Of a stretch of 64,000 nt of DNA, positions 33,532-48,500 are shown piece by piece (position 1 is the first letter of the stretch; every line of letters starts with the position of its first letter). Location: positions 6,953,561-7,017,560 of the forward strand of contig NC_052507.1 in assembly GCF_014356525.2 (NCBI RefSeq). Reading direction: 5' to 3'. The position numbers and the translations under genes were made by a program. The notes under the pieces were generated by a model. That model made no database searches. It saw only the letters and a program-made list of their open reading frames with translations, and had not been told where the DNA came from. Origin of the DNA: Nilaparvata lugens (Eukaryota > Arthropoda > Insecta > Hemiptera > Delphacidae).

Positions 33532-36500
33532 CTGATTTACATCCATGAAATCAAGCCGGTAAATAGCTGATTGTAGAAAAAATAAACATATGACTTTCAT
33601 TACTGCTTACTACAGTATAGTTATTTGTGCAACTAGTGCGCAAAGTGACAGTTTGCTGCACCGAAAGAAACGTTTACGCCCGAGCCGTAGGCGAGGGCGG
33701 AATGGTTTCTTGAGTGCAGCAGAGGAGCTTTGCGCACGTATTTCACATTAAGTTTTTCCTACAGTTACCATTGAATATGAAAAGTGGGTAATTATGGGTA
33801 AAATTGCCTGAAATGCATCAAATGTTTTTCTGTGTAATTTTATTATTGATAAAAACCTTAATTTATTGTCAAATTGAATAAAAATGTTGTCCTTGGTTAT
33901 AATATATACTTAATAATTAGCGCGTTGTGCTTGGTTGCACCTCTGCTCACTATAGCAGCCACAGCAGTCACTGTTACCAACTTCATTTTGATTTTGCTGC
34001 ACTGTTGCTCCATATAACCTACTAAGTATTTTGCGTTGCCATGTTGCAAATCTGGAGTGCAGAAAAATTTTTCCCGCACTAGAGCGGAAAAGTGATTCTT
34101 TGCGTTCTGTAATCAGTGCAGCAATGGCCACTTTTCAACGTAACTGTAGGAAAACTATATTACCCACAGTATGGCCATTGACTGTCACGCTTCTGATTGG
34201 TTACCTCGATCACATGGTACAAATCCGCCATTAAGATTCCAAACAAACAAGTCCTATCTTATAGCATTAGAAATTTGGAACTTATCACTTCTTTTACCGA
34301 TTGTAAACATATTTTGAACTCACGATGAGTTTGATATAACATTTTCGAAGGGAAATTGATTATACTTTAATATAGGCAATAAAGAAAATTTAAAAAACAC
34401 TAATAAAGCTTGAAACATTAATTTTCCTTCCTTCGGACTCATCGCAGACCACTTCTACAGCTTTCGCGGACAACTTATTAGGAGCCACTGATCTAGATAA
34501 ATATGCAGAAAGATAAATTTCAATTTCATTGTATTTCCTCATCCAATTTATTGGATCGAACTTCAAATAATCTAATTTCAAAATACTTTTTGCGGCTCAA
34601 TTAAATATAACATTTTATGAAATTTTTAACCGTGATTAAGTGCTGATTAAGTAGTACGTCTTGACTTCTATCATTAATTCTCTCCAGTACTGAGTACCCT
34701 ATCCATAACATGTTCAATAATTATTGATATAATATGGATTTAGAGTTGCATTACCACGAGCTTAAGATTTGAAATATTACTAAATATGAATAATAATGGT
34801 AATGTATTTTCTTTTTCAATTGCTTACATGTTTATTAAAATCATTAAGTAGAACTATGGCTAGAACAATTGACTTTTCCACAGTTTATATCCAATGTTGT
34901 GTTTAAAATATTATCGTCAGACTTATTGGCTGTCAACTAATAAACAAAATATTTGAATTTTATGGAATCTATTGTGATGAGAATTCCATATTTCCACAAA
35001 TAGATATGACAGCTTCATTATTCTTTGTCAATGGAACAAAATTTATTACAATATCATGACATATTTCAAAAGCTTTTTGGAGATTCAGCTTTCAGGTGAC
35101 ATTACCTACCTTTCATTTTTACTCGCTATTATCTACGAATTACTATTTAAAGTTCAAAAACTATATTAGGAATATAGAAAAAACATTAAAGAAATTATAT
35201 CGAAGTTAATATTCACAAAAAATATGCTTTAATAAGTAAAGGCAAGCGATTTTACTTATAATCGCCTATAAGCTCCATTGTAAAATTCAAATATTTGGAA
35301 TCTTCATGGCGGCGGCGGAAAAAAATTCCAATGACCATACTGTGGGTAATATAGTTACTGTACTGCTTACTATACTGTAATAAAATCATATGTGTTCTTT
35401 ACAGTCGAGCATGTTTCTTAGTTCCGAAATAGGAACAGCAACACTGTTACAAAGACCCTCCGTTTAGCGCTCCAGGTGGAAGTTTAGTCAACTACAATCA
35501 AAAAATTCCTGATTCGGAATTTGTAAACTAGGGTATGTTTACAGAATGCTTGTAATAACTTTAGCACAAGCAGGTAATGTTTTCTATTTTTCAATTATTC
35601 TTCTTTAGATTGTTATGACAAAAAATATTGTAAGTTACTTGGACGTGAATGTCTTTTGGAGTGCTCGAATGAAATTCTAGTCTCGGCTAACGCCTCGACT
35701 AGAAACATCATTCTCGACTGCACAAGTCCCCTTCTCATCCTTGTGACGTAAGATACTATTATTCAAATTCAAATTCGTTTATTTCGTTATAATCACCAGG
35801 AAACGTAATAGAATATTGAGAAAAACTGCTACCTACAAACGATTATAATGCACACAATATCAGAAAAGTTGGTACAAGCAATATTCCAATACTTTTTGTA
35901 AAGTTATAAACGCTGGGTTCTTAGTCATCAGCTGTCTACTAACGTCAATGGAAAGATACATTTTCAAGATGTTCGATGTTTTTGAACGGGTAGTATTATA
36001 GTCGACTAGACAGCTGATTTATGATGAATAATTCTATAGTCTGATTTTCACGGTAAAATTGGCGTATGAAGGAGGCTCCTTTTTCCTTTTATATTATCCT
36101 TGAAATGAAAAATCTCCAAAAACCTAGTATATACGTCGACGCGCAATTTAAAAAGGAACATACCTGTCAAATTTCATTAAAAACTATTACCGCGTTTCGC
36201 CGTAAATGCGCAACATAAAAACATATAAAAATTTAAACATTAAGAGAAATGCCAAACCGTTGACTTGAATCCTAGACCTCACTTCGCTCGGTCAATAAAA
36301 ATCAAAATTTTTATTCACAATACAAACAATTGAGGGTCCTGCCAAACTCGAAGGTTTTTTGGCGGGTGCCCAGTTACAAAAAAATACGAGTTACAAAGAT
36401 AAATAAACTTAGACAAAATAAATATTACATTTTAAAGATTTTGAAAGTATAAGATGGAAGAAAACAAATTCTAGATCTTGGGAAGTCTAATTATTATTTT

Positions 36501-39500
36501 TAACTCTGTGCAAGTGTGTGTGTGAATGCTTGTAAAATCTGACAAAGCATTTATTGGAACAGGTCCACTTCGATACTCGTTCCGTTACTACATAGTCATT
36601 TGTCCGTTTGCACTGTCCGGTGACGTCACAGTCACGGTTACATGTCACAGTCATGTTCAGGATTGCATTTTCTTATATTATTCGTTGTTTCAATTTTAAT
36701 ATTTGTATTATTCAATTTTTTGGTATTTTATTTCGTCCTTTAGGCATCTTACTTTCAAGATAATTGCTACTTTTTCATCAAAATTTCGCAAACGTTTTGC
36801 TTACGTATCGAGTGTTTCCGTCTTCTTCTTTGTTAGTCGAGCGTCGACCTAGCTTTTTGTCTTTCAATCTCTTCTCGTCGGTGAGTGCACATCGCTTATG
36901 TGGTCTACCTTTCTTCATCCAAATTCATCTGGTTTACTGAACGTTTTAAATGTGAATTATTCCTTCAAATTAATTCTTCAAATGTATTCATCAACTGTGA
37001 TGCAATTATTTATCAATTTCTTCGTGTATTTACACTGATAGACTTTGTCAAGATTCCATAGTCTCGTGTTGGCGTCTATCGCCATTCTTCTAACAACATG
37101 GCTTCACCACTTGAAACTCAGACTTTCAATTTCATCATCTCTACCGTTTGGAAAATCAATCTAAAAATTCCACAACTTGAATTCGAGTTATTTGTTTGGA
37201 GTTCTACATGTTCCTGTGCACATTCCCATTGGGGGAATTGTCTGCTGTGCTTGATGCTTCCATTTTTTCGTAATCGCCTGGCCATCATGTCGTCGCTTAC
37301 TGAACGTGCTGTTCCGTGCTGTTCCTTGGGGTACCGTGGATTCTTTGCCTGTCTGCCTGGCCGCATCTCTTTCTTCAAAATTTAATTCAGGTTACGTAAA
37401 TCTTTTTATTCAATTTTCATTTTACTCATGTATTGCATAATTGTTCATGAAACAACCTACAGCGTGTCGAAACTGGACCACGTTGTTCTCTTTTTCTAAT
37501 TCAAACATTCAATGTTAATTCATATTACTTTTGTAGCTATTATTCAGCTTTTACGGCAATTAAAAACATTTAATTGTCCGTACTTATTCGGCAATCGAGC
37601 CTATGTACATGAATTCAATATGCTACAGTGTATGTCTCATTGAGAGCACTGTCCTACGTTATTTCAAAGTTATAATATGTATTTCATTGTATTTGATAGC
37701 TACCCTTGGCTTGCAAGTGTATTTTCATATCTGAAGTGTTCTATTAATGTCTAACTTGACATTCAAATCATTGAAGGCCTATGTCGCCTATATTAATGTA
37801 CTCAACATTGACAATTATTTCATTGTATTTTATAGCTACCCTTGGCTTACAAGTGTATTAATGTCGACCAAGACATTCAATTTTGTTGATAGCTACCCTT
37901 GGCTTACAAGTGTATTTTCATATCTGAATTGTTCTATTAATGTCTAACTTGACATTCAAATCATTGAAGGCCTATGTTGCCTATATTAGTGTATTCAACA
38001 TTAATATGTATTCATTGTATTTGATAGCTACCCTTGGCTTGCAAGCGTATTTTCATATCTGAAGTGTTCTATTAATGTCTAACTTGACATTCAAATCATT
38101 GAAGGCCTATGTCACCTATATTAATGTACTCAACATTGACAATTATTTCATTGTATTTGATAGCTACCCTTGGCTTGCAAGCGTATTTTCATATCTGAAT
38201 TGTTCTATTGATGTCTAACTTGACATTCAAATCATTGAAGGCCTATGTCGCCTATATTAATGTATTCAACATTGATAATTATTTCATTGTATTCGACAGC
38301 TACCCTTGGCTTGCAAGCGTTATCTTAAGGCCACCGACGCCTATTTCAATGTGTATGACATTGATTTTGGAACTTACTTATGTTAATGTCAACCAAGACA
38401 TTCTCATTCCTGAAATTACTTATTGGTATTAATGTCGATTACTCTAAGGTTATTTGTACTAGTGTCAATTAAGACATTCAACTATTTCAATATATAGAGC
38501 ATTATCTACATCTCATTGTCATTTGTTATTATTCTTTTTAAAATCATTACCATTGAATTTTTCAGCATTAACTTTATTATTGTATCATTTAAAATTTTCT
38601 ATTCTCAATTCAGGTATCATTGACAGTACCTTATCAATTGTTGTCAGTCTTCAATGGTCATTAGTGTCATTAATTTACATTCATTCAAATTTTGTAATTG
38701 CTTATTTTCTAACGGTTTTATTCCATATTGTAATAAAATTCATCTGAAGATTTTATTCGATTTAATTTCCATACACTTGTTTTTGTATATGGCCATCTGC
38801 CTATTATTTTTTTAATATTAAATCTCAACTTGCTTACTCATTTTGTCTTTTATTGGCATACTCCCAGCACTTCAAGCTATCAGTTTTTTATGCACAGAAT
38901 TTAGAGATTTATTTTGTAGGTATTAATAACAACTATCATTTACAGTCCACTGCCCTGACTTTGGATTCTTTCACATCCTTCTTCAGTTGTTCTATGCACT
39001 CCAGTCTTGGCCTTCCTCGCGCATTCCCTCCATTATTCTTTTTGTTAGACCCTCATGTCGAAGAATATGACTAACTAGTTGTGCTCTTCTCTTTTTTATT
39101 TCTTTCAGTAGAGAACCTCTCTCTCCAACTCTTCTCCTCATAAGTACCTTCTCTCTCCAACTGATCCCCAGCATTCATCTGTAGCATCATGTCTCGAAAG
39201 CAGAAATTCTTCTCTCTTCTTTTACACCCAACGTTCAAGCGTCACTTCCATAGATTGCTCCAATTAAACATAATCAATTTTAATTTTAGGATGGACTCCC
39301 ACCAGCGAGCAAGTTTTACTTTTGCTGGTGGAAATTTTCATTTTCATTAAATGGTTCATGCTGTGCATTAGAATAGTTGATTTTTATTATACTGTATCAT
39401 GCATTTTGTATGAAGATGGAAATAAATAAATTTGAATTTGAAACTACAAATTATAATGATAGAAAAATAATTTAACCTCAAATAGAGCAGCGAATAAAAT

Positions 39501-42500
39501 ATATCCAAAAAAATCGGAGATACAGAAACCTAACCTCAAAACATTTTGCTCGAAGCCTTTCGCTGTGATGACGCAAGAATGTGTGATGGGCACGCTAAGC
39601 CGTCGATCCCCACTGCCTAATAACAGTCGTTAAGTCATGTCAGAGGCCCTGAAATTGATCAGGTGTGACCTGAAAGCTCTGACACCAGACCTGAGCCAGC
39701 CAGCTCACTCGATACTATTATTATTGTAGTTGCCAGCCACACTCAAATGCTAAAAAACTTGAATACAAGTAAACTTGACCAATGTAAACCCAACTTACCG
39801 GAGTGGCATGTTCCGTACGCGCAGCCTTGCCGGGAGCAGAGTGTGTGTTCTGCGACGACGCAGCTCGCCGTCTGGAGTGGCCACTCTGCCGTGGCTCCAG
39901 CGCGTATCCGGCCGAATCTGCCGTGACTGCAGAAGCGGCCGCGTCAGCCTCTTCGCGCTCCTTGTCTCGCTTGGGGCAACTGCATACTTTCACTGGAAGC
40001 ACTGATCTTCCTACTACTTGGCCGCTGAAACAAAAAGATTAATTGATGAAAAATAAAGAATTGGAAGTCACCTTAAAAGGGACAATGCAATAAATTAACG
40101 GTTTTAAGGCACCTTATAGACATTACAATCTGCTATCATAGTCTACAGTAGATTATTATTTTTTTGATAGATTAAATTATTTAAAAGTATTTTTACAAAA
40201 TGAATTTAAACTTAAACATAGATAGATAGATAGGCAGCCTTTATTTTAAACTGGAGAGTGAAGTTAGTTTCTCTCCCACTTGACCCTCCTATACAATTCT
40301 AATGCATTTACATCACATCAACATAAGGAAATAATATCTTAATAGAATAATAAGAAATATGATAAAAACGTATAAATCAATAGTAATAGAAAATAAGAAC
40401 AACTTAAATTAATTTAGGAGAATATATTTTAGACTGGAAAAAATATAAAAAATCTGGTGTGGTACACTCACACAACTTTCCTTGCTCATATTTGAAACTA
40501 CGATCAGACTTTTGTATATGTGTATATATAATTGTTTTCAGAGTACTTTTTCCTTTGTGTAAATTGTGAAATTCGATGATTTTTTTTAGTCGTCATTTTT
40601 TTAAAGTCGTCAAAACAGCTGATCTACAGATGAAATATCTCGACTATGTGTTCTTTTTAAGAACTGCGCTACCTACCTACCTCATGCACGAGAAGGAGGT
40701 TACTAAGTCCATTTCTCAAGGATGGGATGAACCCACCATTAGTTTCCCAGAAAGGAGACTCATGCCAGTCAATAGAGCTTATAAATAACTACACAGAGTA
40801 TGAATTTGAAAAAAATCGGTCAAGTTATTTTGAGAAAATCGTAAAAACATGTTTTTTTTAGTAATTATCCGCCTTTTTTCTCAAGTATATTACGGAGCTC
40901 CTGCAATTTTCTCAGAAATGAGACTCATGTCAGTTGATAGGGATTATAAATAGCTATCCATGGTATAAATTTGAAGAAAATCGTTAGAGCCGTTTTCGAG
41001 AAAACCGTGAAAAACATGGCTTTTTAGTCATTATCCGCCAATTTGAATTCAATTTTATTGAATTTCTTATTGTCAGATCATCATGGTATAAGGACCTTAA
41101 GTTTAAAATTTCAAGTCAATCGATTGATTAGGAATGAAGTTATCGTGTTCACAGACATACACACACACACACATATATATTATATACACACACACACAGA
41201 CCAACACCCAAACATCAGGTTTTTGGACTCAGGGGACCTTGAAACGTATAGAAAACTTGAAATTAGGGTTCCTTAATTTTTTTTGGAAAGCAATACTTTC
41301 CTTACCTATGGTACTATGGTAGTAGGGCAAGGAAAGTAAAAAGTTGTAGAGAAAAAAAGAAGTTTTTTCAAGCAAGAAACATTAAAATTCCACGCAAACA
41401 CATCCCTTTTACACACGCACACACACCTCTTCATTCTTTGCCCCGATCACCCTCCCTCAGCCACGCCAAGACCTCCGCGCAGAACAATGTCCGCCTCTCC
41501 ACACTCCTCAAAGACGCGGGTAAGCTATTCCACAGTCTGCAAGCAGACTTCAAAGAAGCAGATAGAGAAGAAGAAGAAGAAAAGAATAGAAGTCGTTGTA
41601 GTGGTAGTGAATGTATAGTAAAGATAGAAGAATAGCGATGCCGATTCTCTGCATTAATTAATTATATTTCTACACTGTCGAAAACATACTTGGCATCGTT
41701 GTGGACCTGGAAAAGGATAGTACCACCGGCTTTGTCGAATGATAGACAAGGAAAGCAAAACTAAAGTTGATCAAATACTGTCATTATAACGTGGACCGCA
41801 CTATAGAAGAGTGTCTGAATGTACAGAATGTCTGATGACAACCAGTTCATATGAAATAATTTCAATTATTGTAATGTACCGGTACTCACTGTTCAGTTTC
41901 CAGAGTGAAGACAAGATTGATAGGCCTCCGTGACATGCCGCCGGGACAGGATGTCTTGCATCCAAACTGGTAGGCGACAGCTGTCGTGTCGCTGCCTGCA
42001 TGCGGCGTGTCCAGAGGCACCACCACGGAATGGCGACCGCTGTCCGCGTTGTACTCGTACTCCGCATTCGCGTGAGTCGCCGTCACCACGTGACCAGCCA
42101 GGTTGAAGTCTGCGCACAGGCACACGCCATCGCGAGCGTGGGCTGCAACATACACACAACTATTATTTTATTGCTTGGTTTGTTTGAATTTTCTGGGTTT
42201 TGGAAACGAAACAGAGAAATTATGAGATAAGAAGATTGCAAAAGGGAGGAGAGACACTTAGGGGTAACCGTCTACTGGAACCGTATTTAACCGATCCGTT
42301 CAGCCGTTGGATCGGACGAATCTGCCGGCCGTTAATTCGGCCGAATATGGTCGTCCATTGACACCGTTTACGTCAGTCTAGTTACCAATTATTTAATTAA
42401 CTACTATCATAGCCACCAACATTTTTCATAAACAATGATTATATTGAGATTTTGAAAATTGAATAAACGAATATCCACTAAATTAGTTATTCATTATTAA

Positions 42501-45500
42501 GCAATCTTTGTTCACAGATTCCTTTGAACATCACGACGATGATGTTTCGATTTGTCGATGTGACGATTCGTCTCATATCCCACAATGGAAGGAACATGCT
42601 CTTGAACCAAACTTATCAACTTTTCATTGTCTATAGTTACAACATATAAACATATAAACATATAGTCCTTTATAAAACAGAACAACTTAAACTAGTAGTT
42701 CTGTGAACAGTAGACCTCACGCAGTATTCTCATCCACAAGTAGCCTACCTGATTGAAACTATAGACCTTATGGAAATACAGCAATAGACTGGCTTCTCAA
42801 CACATCTGTGTAATCACTTGTCAGCTGATTTATGATGAATAATTCTATAGTCTGATTTTCACTCTAAAATTGGCGTAAGAAGGAGGCTCCTTTTTCCTTT
42901 TATATTATCCTTAAAATGCAAAATTTCCAAAAACCTTGTATATACGTCGACGCGCAATCAAAAAAGGAACATACCTGTCAAATTTCATGAAAATCTATTA
43001 CCGCGTTTCGCCGTAAATGCGCAACATATAAAAATAAAAACTTTTAAACATTTAAACATTAAGAGAAATGCCAAACCGTCGACTTGAATCTTAGACCTCA
43101 CTTCGCTCGGTCAAAAAACAAACAAACAAAAAGACTGTAAAACAACTGTAGGTTAGGAACACTTTATTGTCTCAGCTCGACTAGTTAGTTCGGCCGGATA
43201 GAACCGGAAAATCCCATTCAATTCGGACCGAAAAATTGATTGGCCGGAGACGGCCTTGTGAACTTGTTGCAATGGACGAGCATCTATTCCTTTCTTTGTT
43301 GGGGGATCGTTCGGTCGGATTCGGTAGTTTTCGGCCGATGCTAGTTCGGACGAAAACGGTTCAAGTGGACGGCCCACCATCTTTATGGAAAGATATATTT
43401 TCAAAAAGCTCCTTGTTATCTTTTCGGATGCAACATGTTGCTCTTGAGAAGATACAAAAGAGCATCTGTTGCTTATGGAGGAATACATTTTCAAAAATGT
43501 TCGATGTTTTTGAACGGGGAGTATTATAGTCTAGTGACCTTCCGCCGATAGGCAAAGCTACAGGACCCGGACTGTATATCACAGGTTATATAGACTGAAT
43601 AGCTTATATATCACATTTTCACTTCAGCTGCTTGTCAACATGAGATCTCTAGGCTTGTGTTGGCCTTTGAATGGCCTTTGTGTAGGCCGCTTTGTTGAAT
43701 GATAGACAATAATAGCAATACCATTGCTAATCAAACACTGCCATTATAACGTGGATCTCACCATAGACAAGGCACTGAACATTCAGAAATATGATTTTTC
43801 CTTCTATGTCCAGTTTTCTCATCGTTTAATATCGCGGTAACAACGCATTTTAGGACATTTGTTTTCCAGAGCTCTTTTCTCTCTATTTTGATGTACACAG
43901 AAGCACCTCACTAAAAGTTTGTTGGTCTATTTCAGAAACACCCTGTACTCACTCATACTATGGAGATAGTGTAAGAACAAAAACGAAAGATTTCACTAGA
44001 CTCACCCAAGTGGTTCGGATCACACTTGAAGGCGTGAAGTGTGCACCTGTTGACAGGATTATTGATGTGGTCCGGGATGATATAGACAGGAAGCGCCCTC
44101 ACGCGGAGACCCATCATGTTCTGAGTGTTCAGTCGAAATTTGAATAGTAGCACTTTGTTCACATCTATGAAGACTTTTCCCAGCTTCGGCGAAAACTGAA
44201 AAATAATGACAATAAAGATCAGTGAAGCATTGAAACCTTCAAAGAATAAACTTCCCAAATTATCACAAAAATAGCCTACATTCTTGCCAACAAACAGTAT
44301 ATTATATATATGCATATGCATTTATAAGTCAAGGTTAAATAATAATTTTACACTGAATATGTTAAATTTTAATAGACTCAAGTAAGACCTGGAGCTACTG
44401 ACATGCCTCTTCTTCAGCAGCATGAAATTCTGTCAGCCCTCCATGATAGGAGTGTTGTGGACACTCAGATATCAGGTGATTCATTGATTGAATTTGACCA
44501 CATTGACACAGAGTGTCAGAGGTGTATCCCCATGCTGTTGTCAGCTCAGCACACCTTCCCACCTGCGTCCTAAAATTTCTATGTCTCCCGACTACATAGG
44601 CCAAAGTCCCTTTCAGGGCAATCCAGATAGTTACAAATAGTATGTATTCTTGAATATAGATTCACAGGCATGGAAGTTCAGAAAAGGTACTACAAATACA
44701 ATTCAAGTACAATAGATTCACGGGTACAGCAAATTTCAAATTATCTGACTAGAGACTGAAAGAATGTTGATTTGTTATAATTTAGAAGAAGTTTATTGAA
44801 AGGCAATATGAATGGGAATGGTAAGCATAGAAGAGGAAGGCCCAGGAGGAGATGGCTGGAGGATGTGAGGGCCGATTTGCATGTTTTAGGCGTCCAAGGA
44901 TGGAAGAATGTGGCGGAGAGAATAGAATAGCTGCTTTTATTTTCACCTAGGAGGGCGAAGTTAGGGGCAGCCGGCCCTCTATTACACTCAACCCTCCAAT
45001 ACTACGCTAAATAATTACTAGATTAAACAAATCAAATTGAGAAAAAAATATATACAATATTACAAACAAGGTAAATAAATATTATTGAAATACAAAATAA
45101 TAATAATGAAGAAAAAATATAATAACAAAACCGAAATTATAATACAGGAGAGAGGATTGGAGGCGAGTTGTGCGGGAGGCCAAGGTACACATCGGACTGT
45201 AGCGCCAACAAAAGTAAAATATCATTTAGGAGAAATATTTGATTCAACCCAAACAGAGACAAGAGTTCTATAAAATTGAGAAGAAATAGAAAATTGAATC
45301 ACTAAATGAATGGGTTTATTTTATTTATTTATTTATAAAATACTATAATCATAATACAATTATGACATTGGAGGAAAAACTAGGCTGAGCCTGTACTATT
45401 TTTCTCCAAAAATTTTGATAAAATGTTAATGTTGTCCAAAAGATAAGGTTATATAGTCACACACTGCTTCGTCACTTGAAATGATGATTTAAAATTTTGA

Positions 45501-48500
45501 ATTTTGAAGGTTGATTTTATACTCTAAATGAATCACAGTAAATTAAAAACTTTAGAAATATTGCACTTATATAAAAAATTTGAATATAAAATCAAAAACC
45601 TACTCACTCAAAAATGTTTGTTTGATATAACAGTGGTAGAAAAATCCAAACCTTAAAAACATTTCAAGTTTTGAATTTATTGCTCAACTATCATTATTAT
45701 TTTTATTGCAAATGTTTGCAATGAATTGTCAAAGAACAAATAAACAAAAGGTTTGTTATCCATATCTCACCACCCAGGCATGCTTGCTGTTATTTCCTCC
45801 CAGTTCGACCCCAAAGTCGTAGATTCCTGGATATGTGTCCAGACACGGCAGGTTTCCCGTGGGAGAGCGAACGTCGCTAGGAACAGCGATGACAAGTCGT
45901 TCATAACAGTTATTCGGATCTATCGGTGCGTTGTTCTCCTGCGTGGAGTCGCAGATTTCATCCGTACATTCCTGAAAAAGAACGGAAATTGATTAATTTC
46001 ATACAGAATCAGTTTGTTTTCCTGTGGTTTGAAGTGTTGAAAACAGTGAAACAAAAGTGAAAAGCAGTTGAATAACAAACAGTTGAAAAACGAACTGAGA
46101 AGCAGTTGAATAAAGCCTCGTTTACATTGATACTTAGGTTACAATATAATTCTCAACTATGAATGATTGGGAAAGGAACAACAGACTTAAAGCCCAAAAC
46201 TGTTCATTTCCCAAATTTAGATAGAAATTGTCCAAAAATAGGTTATGTTTACACTTCACGATTTTTGTCCAATTTTAAGTCCAAAATATTTATAAACTAG
46301 GAATTTAGAATTGTCAACAAAATGTTTCTTTGATTTATTATGTGACGGATAACATTACATTATACGATATTTTCAATACCAACTGATTAATAATTATGAT
46401 AAAGTTAAAGCAAGATTTATCATGTTACTGAGAATCATTAAATAAATATTATAGGACCGTATTAATGCATATTGGAGTTATTCCTAATGGGACTTTGATT
46501 ACTGAACATTTTAGACAAGATGAACAATTGGAAATTATAGAAACTAGAAAAGCTGGATGGATATGATGAAATCGAGAAACAGTTTTAAGAAGAGGTAGAA
46601 TTTCACAATAATTTCATAGAATGAAGAAATGAATAATTATGTCTTTACAAGAAGGAGAAAATCGATCAAATTCAAATTGAATAAACAAAGAACTGTATGA
46701 AACTGAACAGATGAATATCACTGTAGAAATAAGGAAACCCATTCAATTAATTTGGAAACATCATCTGGAGAAAGAATTTTATTTGAAAATTTTATTTTAA
46801 AGAATTTTAATATGATAGTTTTTTGAACACTAAATATGTTTTTGTGTTCAAATATGCGTAAAAAATGTTTTAAAAGGACGTTTAACATAATTCATTTATT
46901 ATTTCATGCGAAAATCGTTTCATAATAACTTATTTAGTGAACCTATCTGGTGTTATAGAGCTGCTCAACCAATATTTTTCTTTCAACTCATTTAAAATTT
47001 ACATTTTATTTATTTATTGTATAGAGCATACACATTTTTCATACTGCAGTCGGTATTTTTTTCAATTTCCAAGTAGCTTTTTAAATGAGTTGAAAGAAAA
47101 ATATTGATTGAGCAGCTCTATAACACCAGATAGGTTCACTAAATAAGTTATTATGAAACGATTTTCGCATGAAATAATAAATTAATTATGTTAAACGTCC
47201 TTTTAAAACATTTTTTACGCATATTTGAACACAAAAACATATTTAGTGTTTAAAAAACTATCTATTGAAACTTCAAGACAATGATGTCTATATGGAATTG
47301 GGTTTGTATAAAAAATAGAACAATCTAACTGACATATTTTGATTTATTTAAAATACTGTACAAGCTTTTCACTGATAAATAAAGCATGTATAGTTGGAAA
47401 TATATCAATTTAATATTAAATTATGTATAAATAATGGAACAATATTTACCTGATTGTTAGCCATTGTACTGATTTCAAATACAAACACTTCACTCTCAAA
47501 TTTTCACAATTATTTCGAAGTGAACAGTGGTTAAGTGATTAATTTCAGTAATAATTAGCACTGATTAATTGAAGTTTCAACAGAACTCACTTGCTTGCAA
47601 TAAATGGTGTCCTCAATGTTCATATTCCACATCTCGGACGAGTTCAACGAAAGCTGAAACGAAAATGACATAATGAAACTCAATAAAATCAACAAGTAAT
47701 ATCCTCTATTTACAGGCAATTTTTCACTATTCAGCAAGTACTGGACTCAGTAGATATTTTATCGTGCTTTAACAACATGGAACAAGCTCTATAAAATTTA
47801 TCAATGAAGAGAGATGATAGAGTGGTTACAACAAGATCCACATGAATTTGCAAGTCAATTCAAAATCGCAGTCTTATCAATTTATTGAAGGATCGAGCTG
47901 ATTCCCTAAGTAATTATATATCGTAGTTTACAAAGTTTATTGAACCTTGAGGTAGAAAAATAAAAGAGCGTCCTACCAATAATAATATAATGATTAGATC
48001 GGGAGATGATTCGAAGAGGTTTTTGTGTTTTATTCTACTGAGACGGAAAGTGGAAATATCTATTTTTAAAACTGAAATTCGATAGCAATAGATGGAAATG
48101 ATAAGCCGATTACTGAACACGTTCTTTCTATTCATTATTAATTCCTATACTTCCATAGATCTTTGAAAATATTTTTACTCTGGGGAATTTAAATCGACTA
48201 CATTTCGAAAATAAAAATCTTTAAGGCTGAAGCATGTTTTTCCACATTATCTGTGAAGCTATAAGTAATGATTAGTTACTTGACACTTATTTGATTATTT
48301 ATTTGATAGAACATAAAATAAATCATAACCTACATCTTGAGTAAAAAATTCAAATATGAAGAAATGATCCAGTTTCATTATGATTACTGTTGTGGTATTT
48401 TTTCCTTAATAAATGAAACAGTTGAAAATTAATTTAATTGATTATTAATTATTATTATATTATAATACTATTAATATATTATATTATTAATTATTATTCA

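Noticed and set aside
34390..34581. Extra p53 exon between DNA-binding and C-terminal exons
   Set aside because: Coding-like residues but no acceptor and donor in agreeing phase, and no p53 or SAM-domain motif.
46440..46700. Mitochondrial DNA insertion
   Set aside because: AT-rich coding-like look, but no mitochondrial gene could be recognised in either strand.
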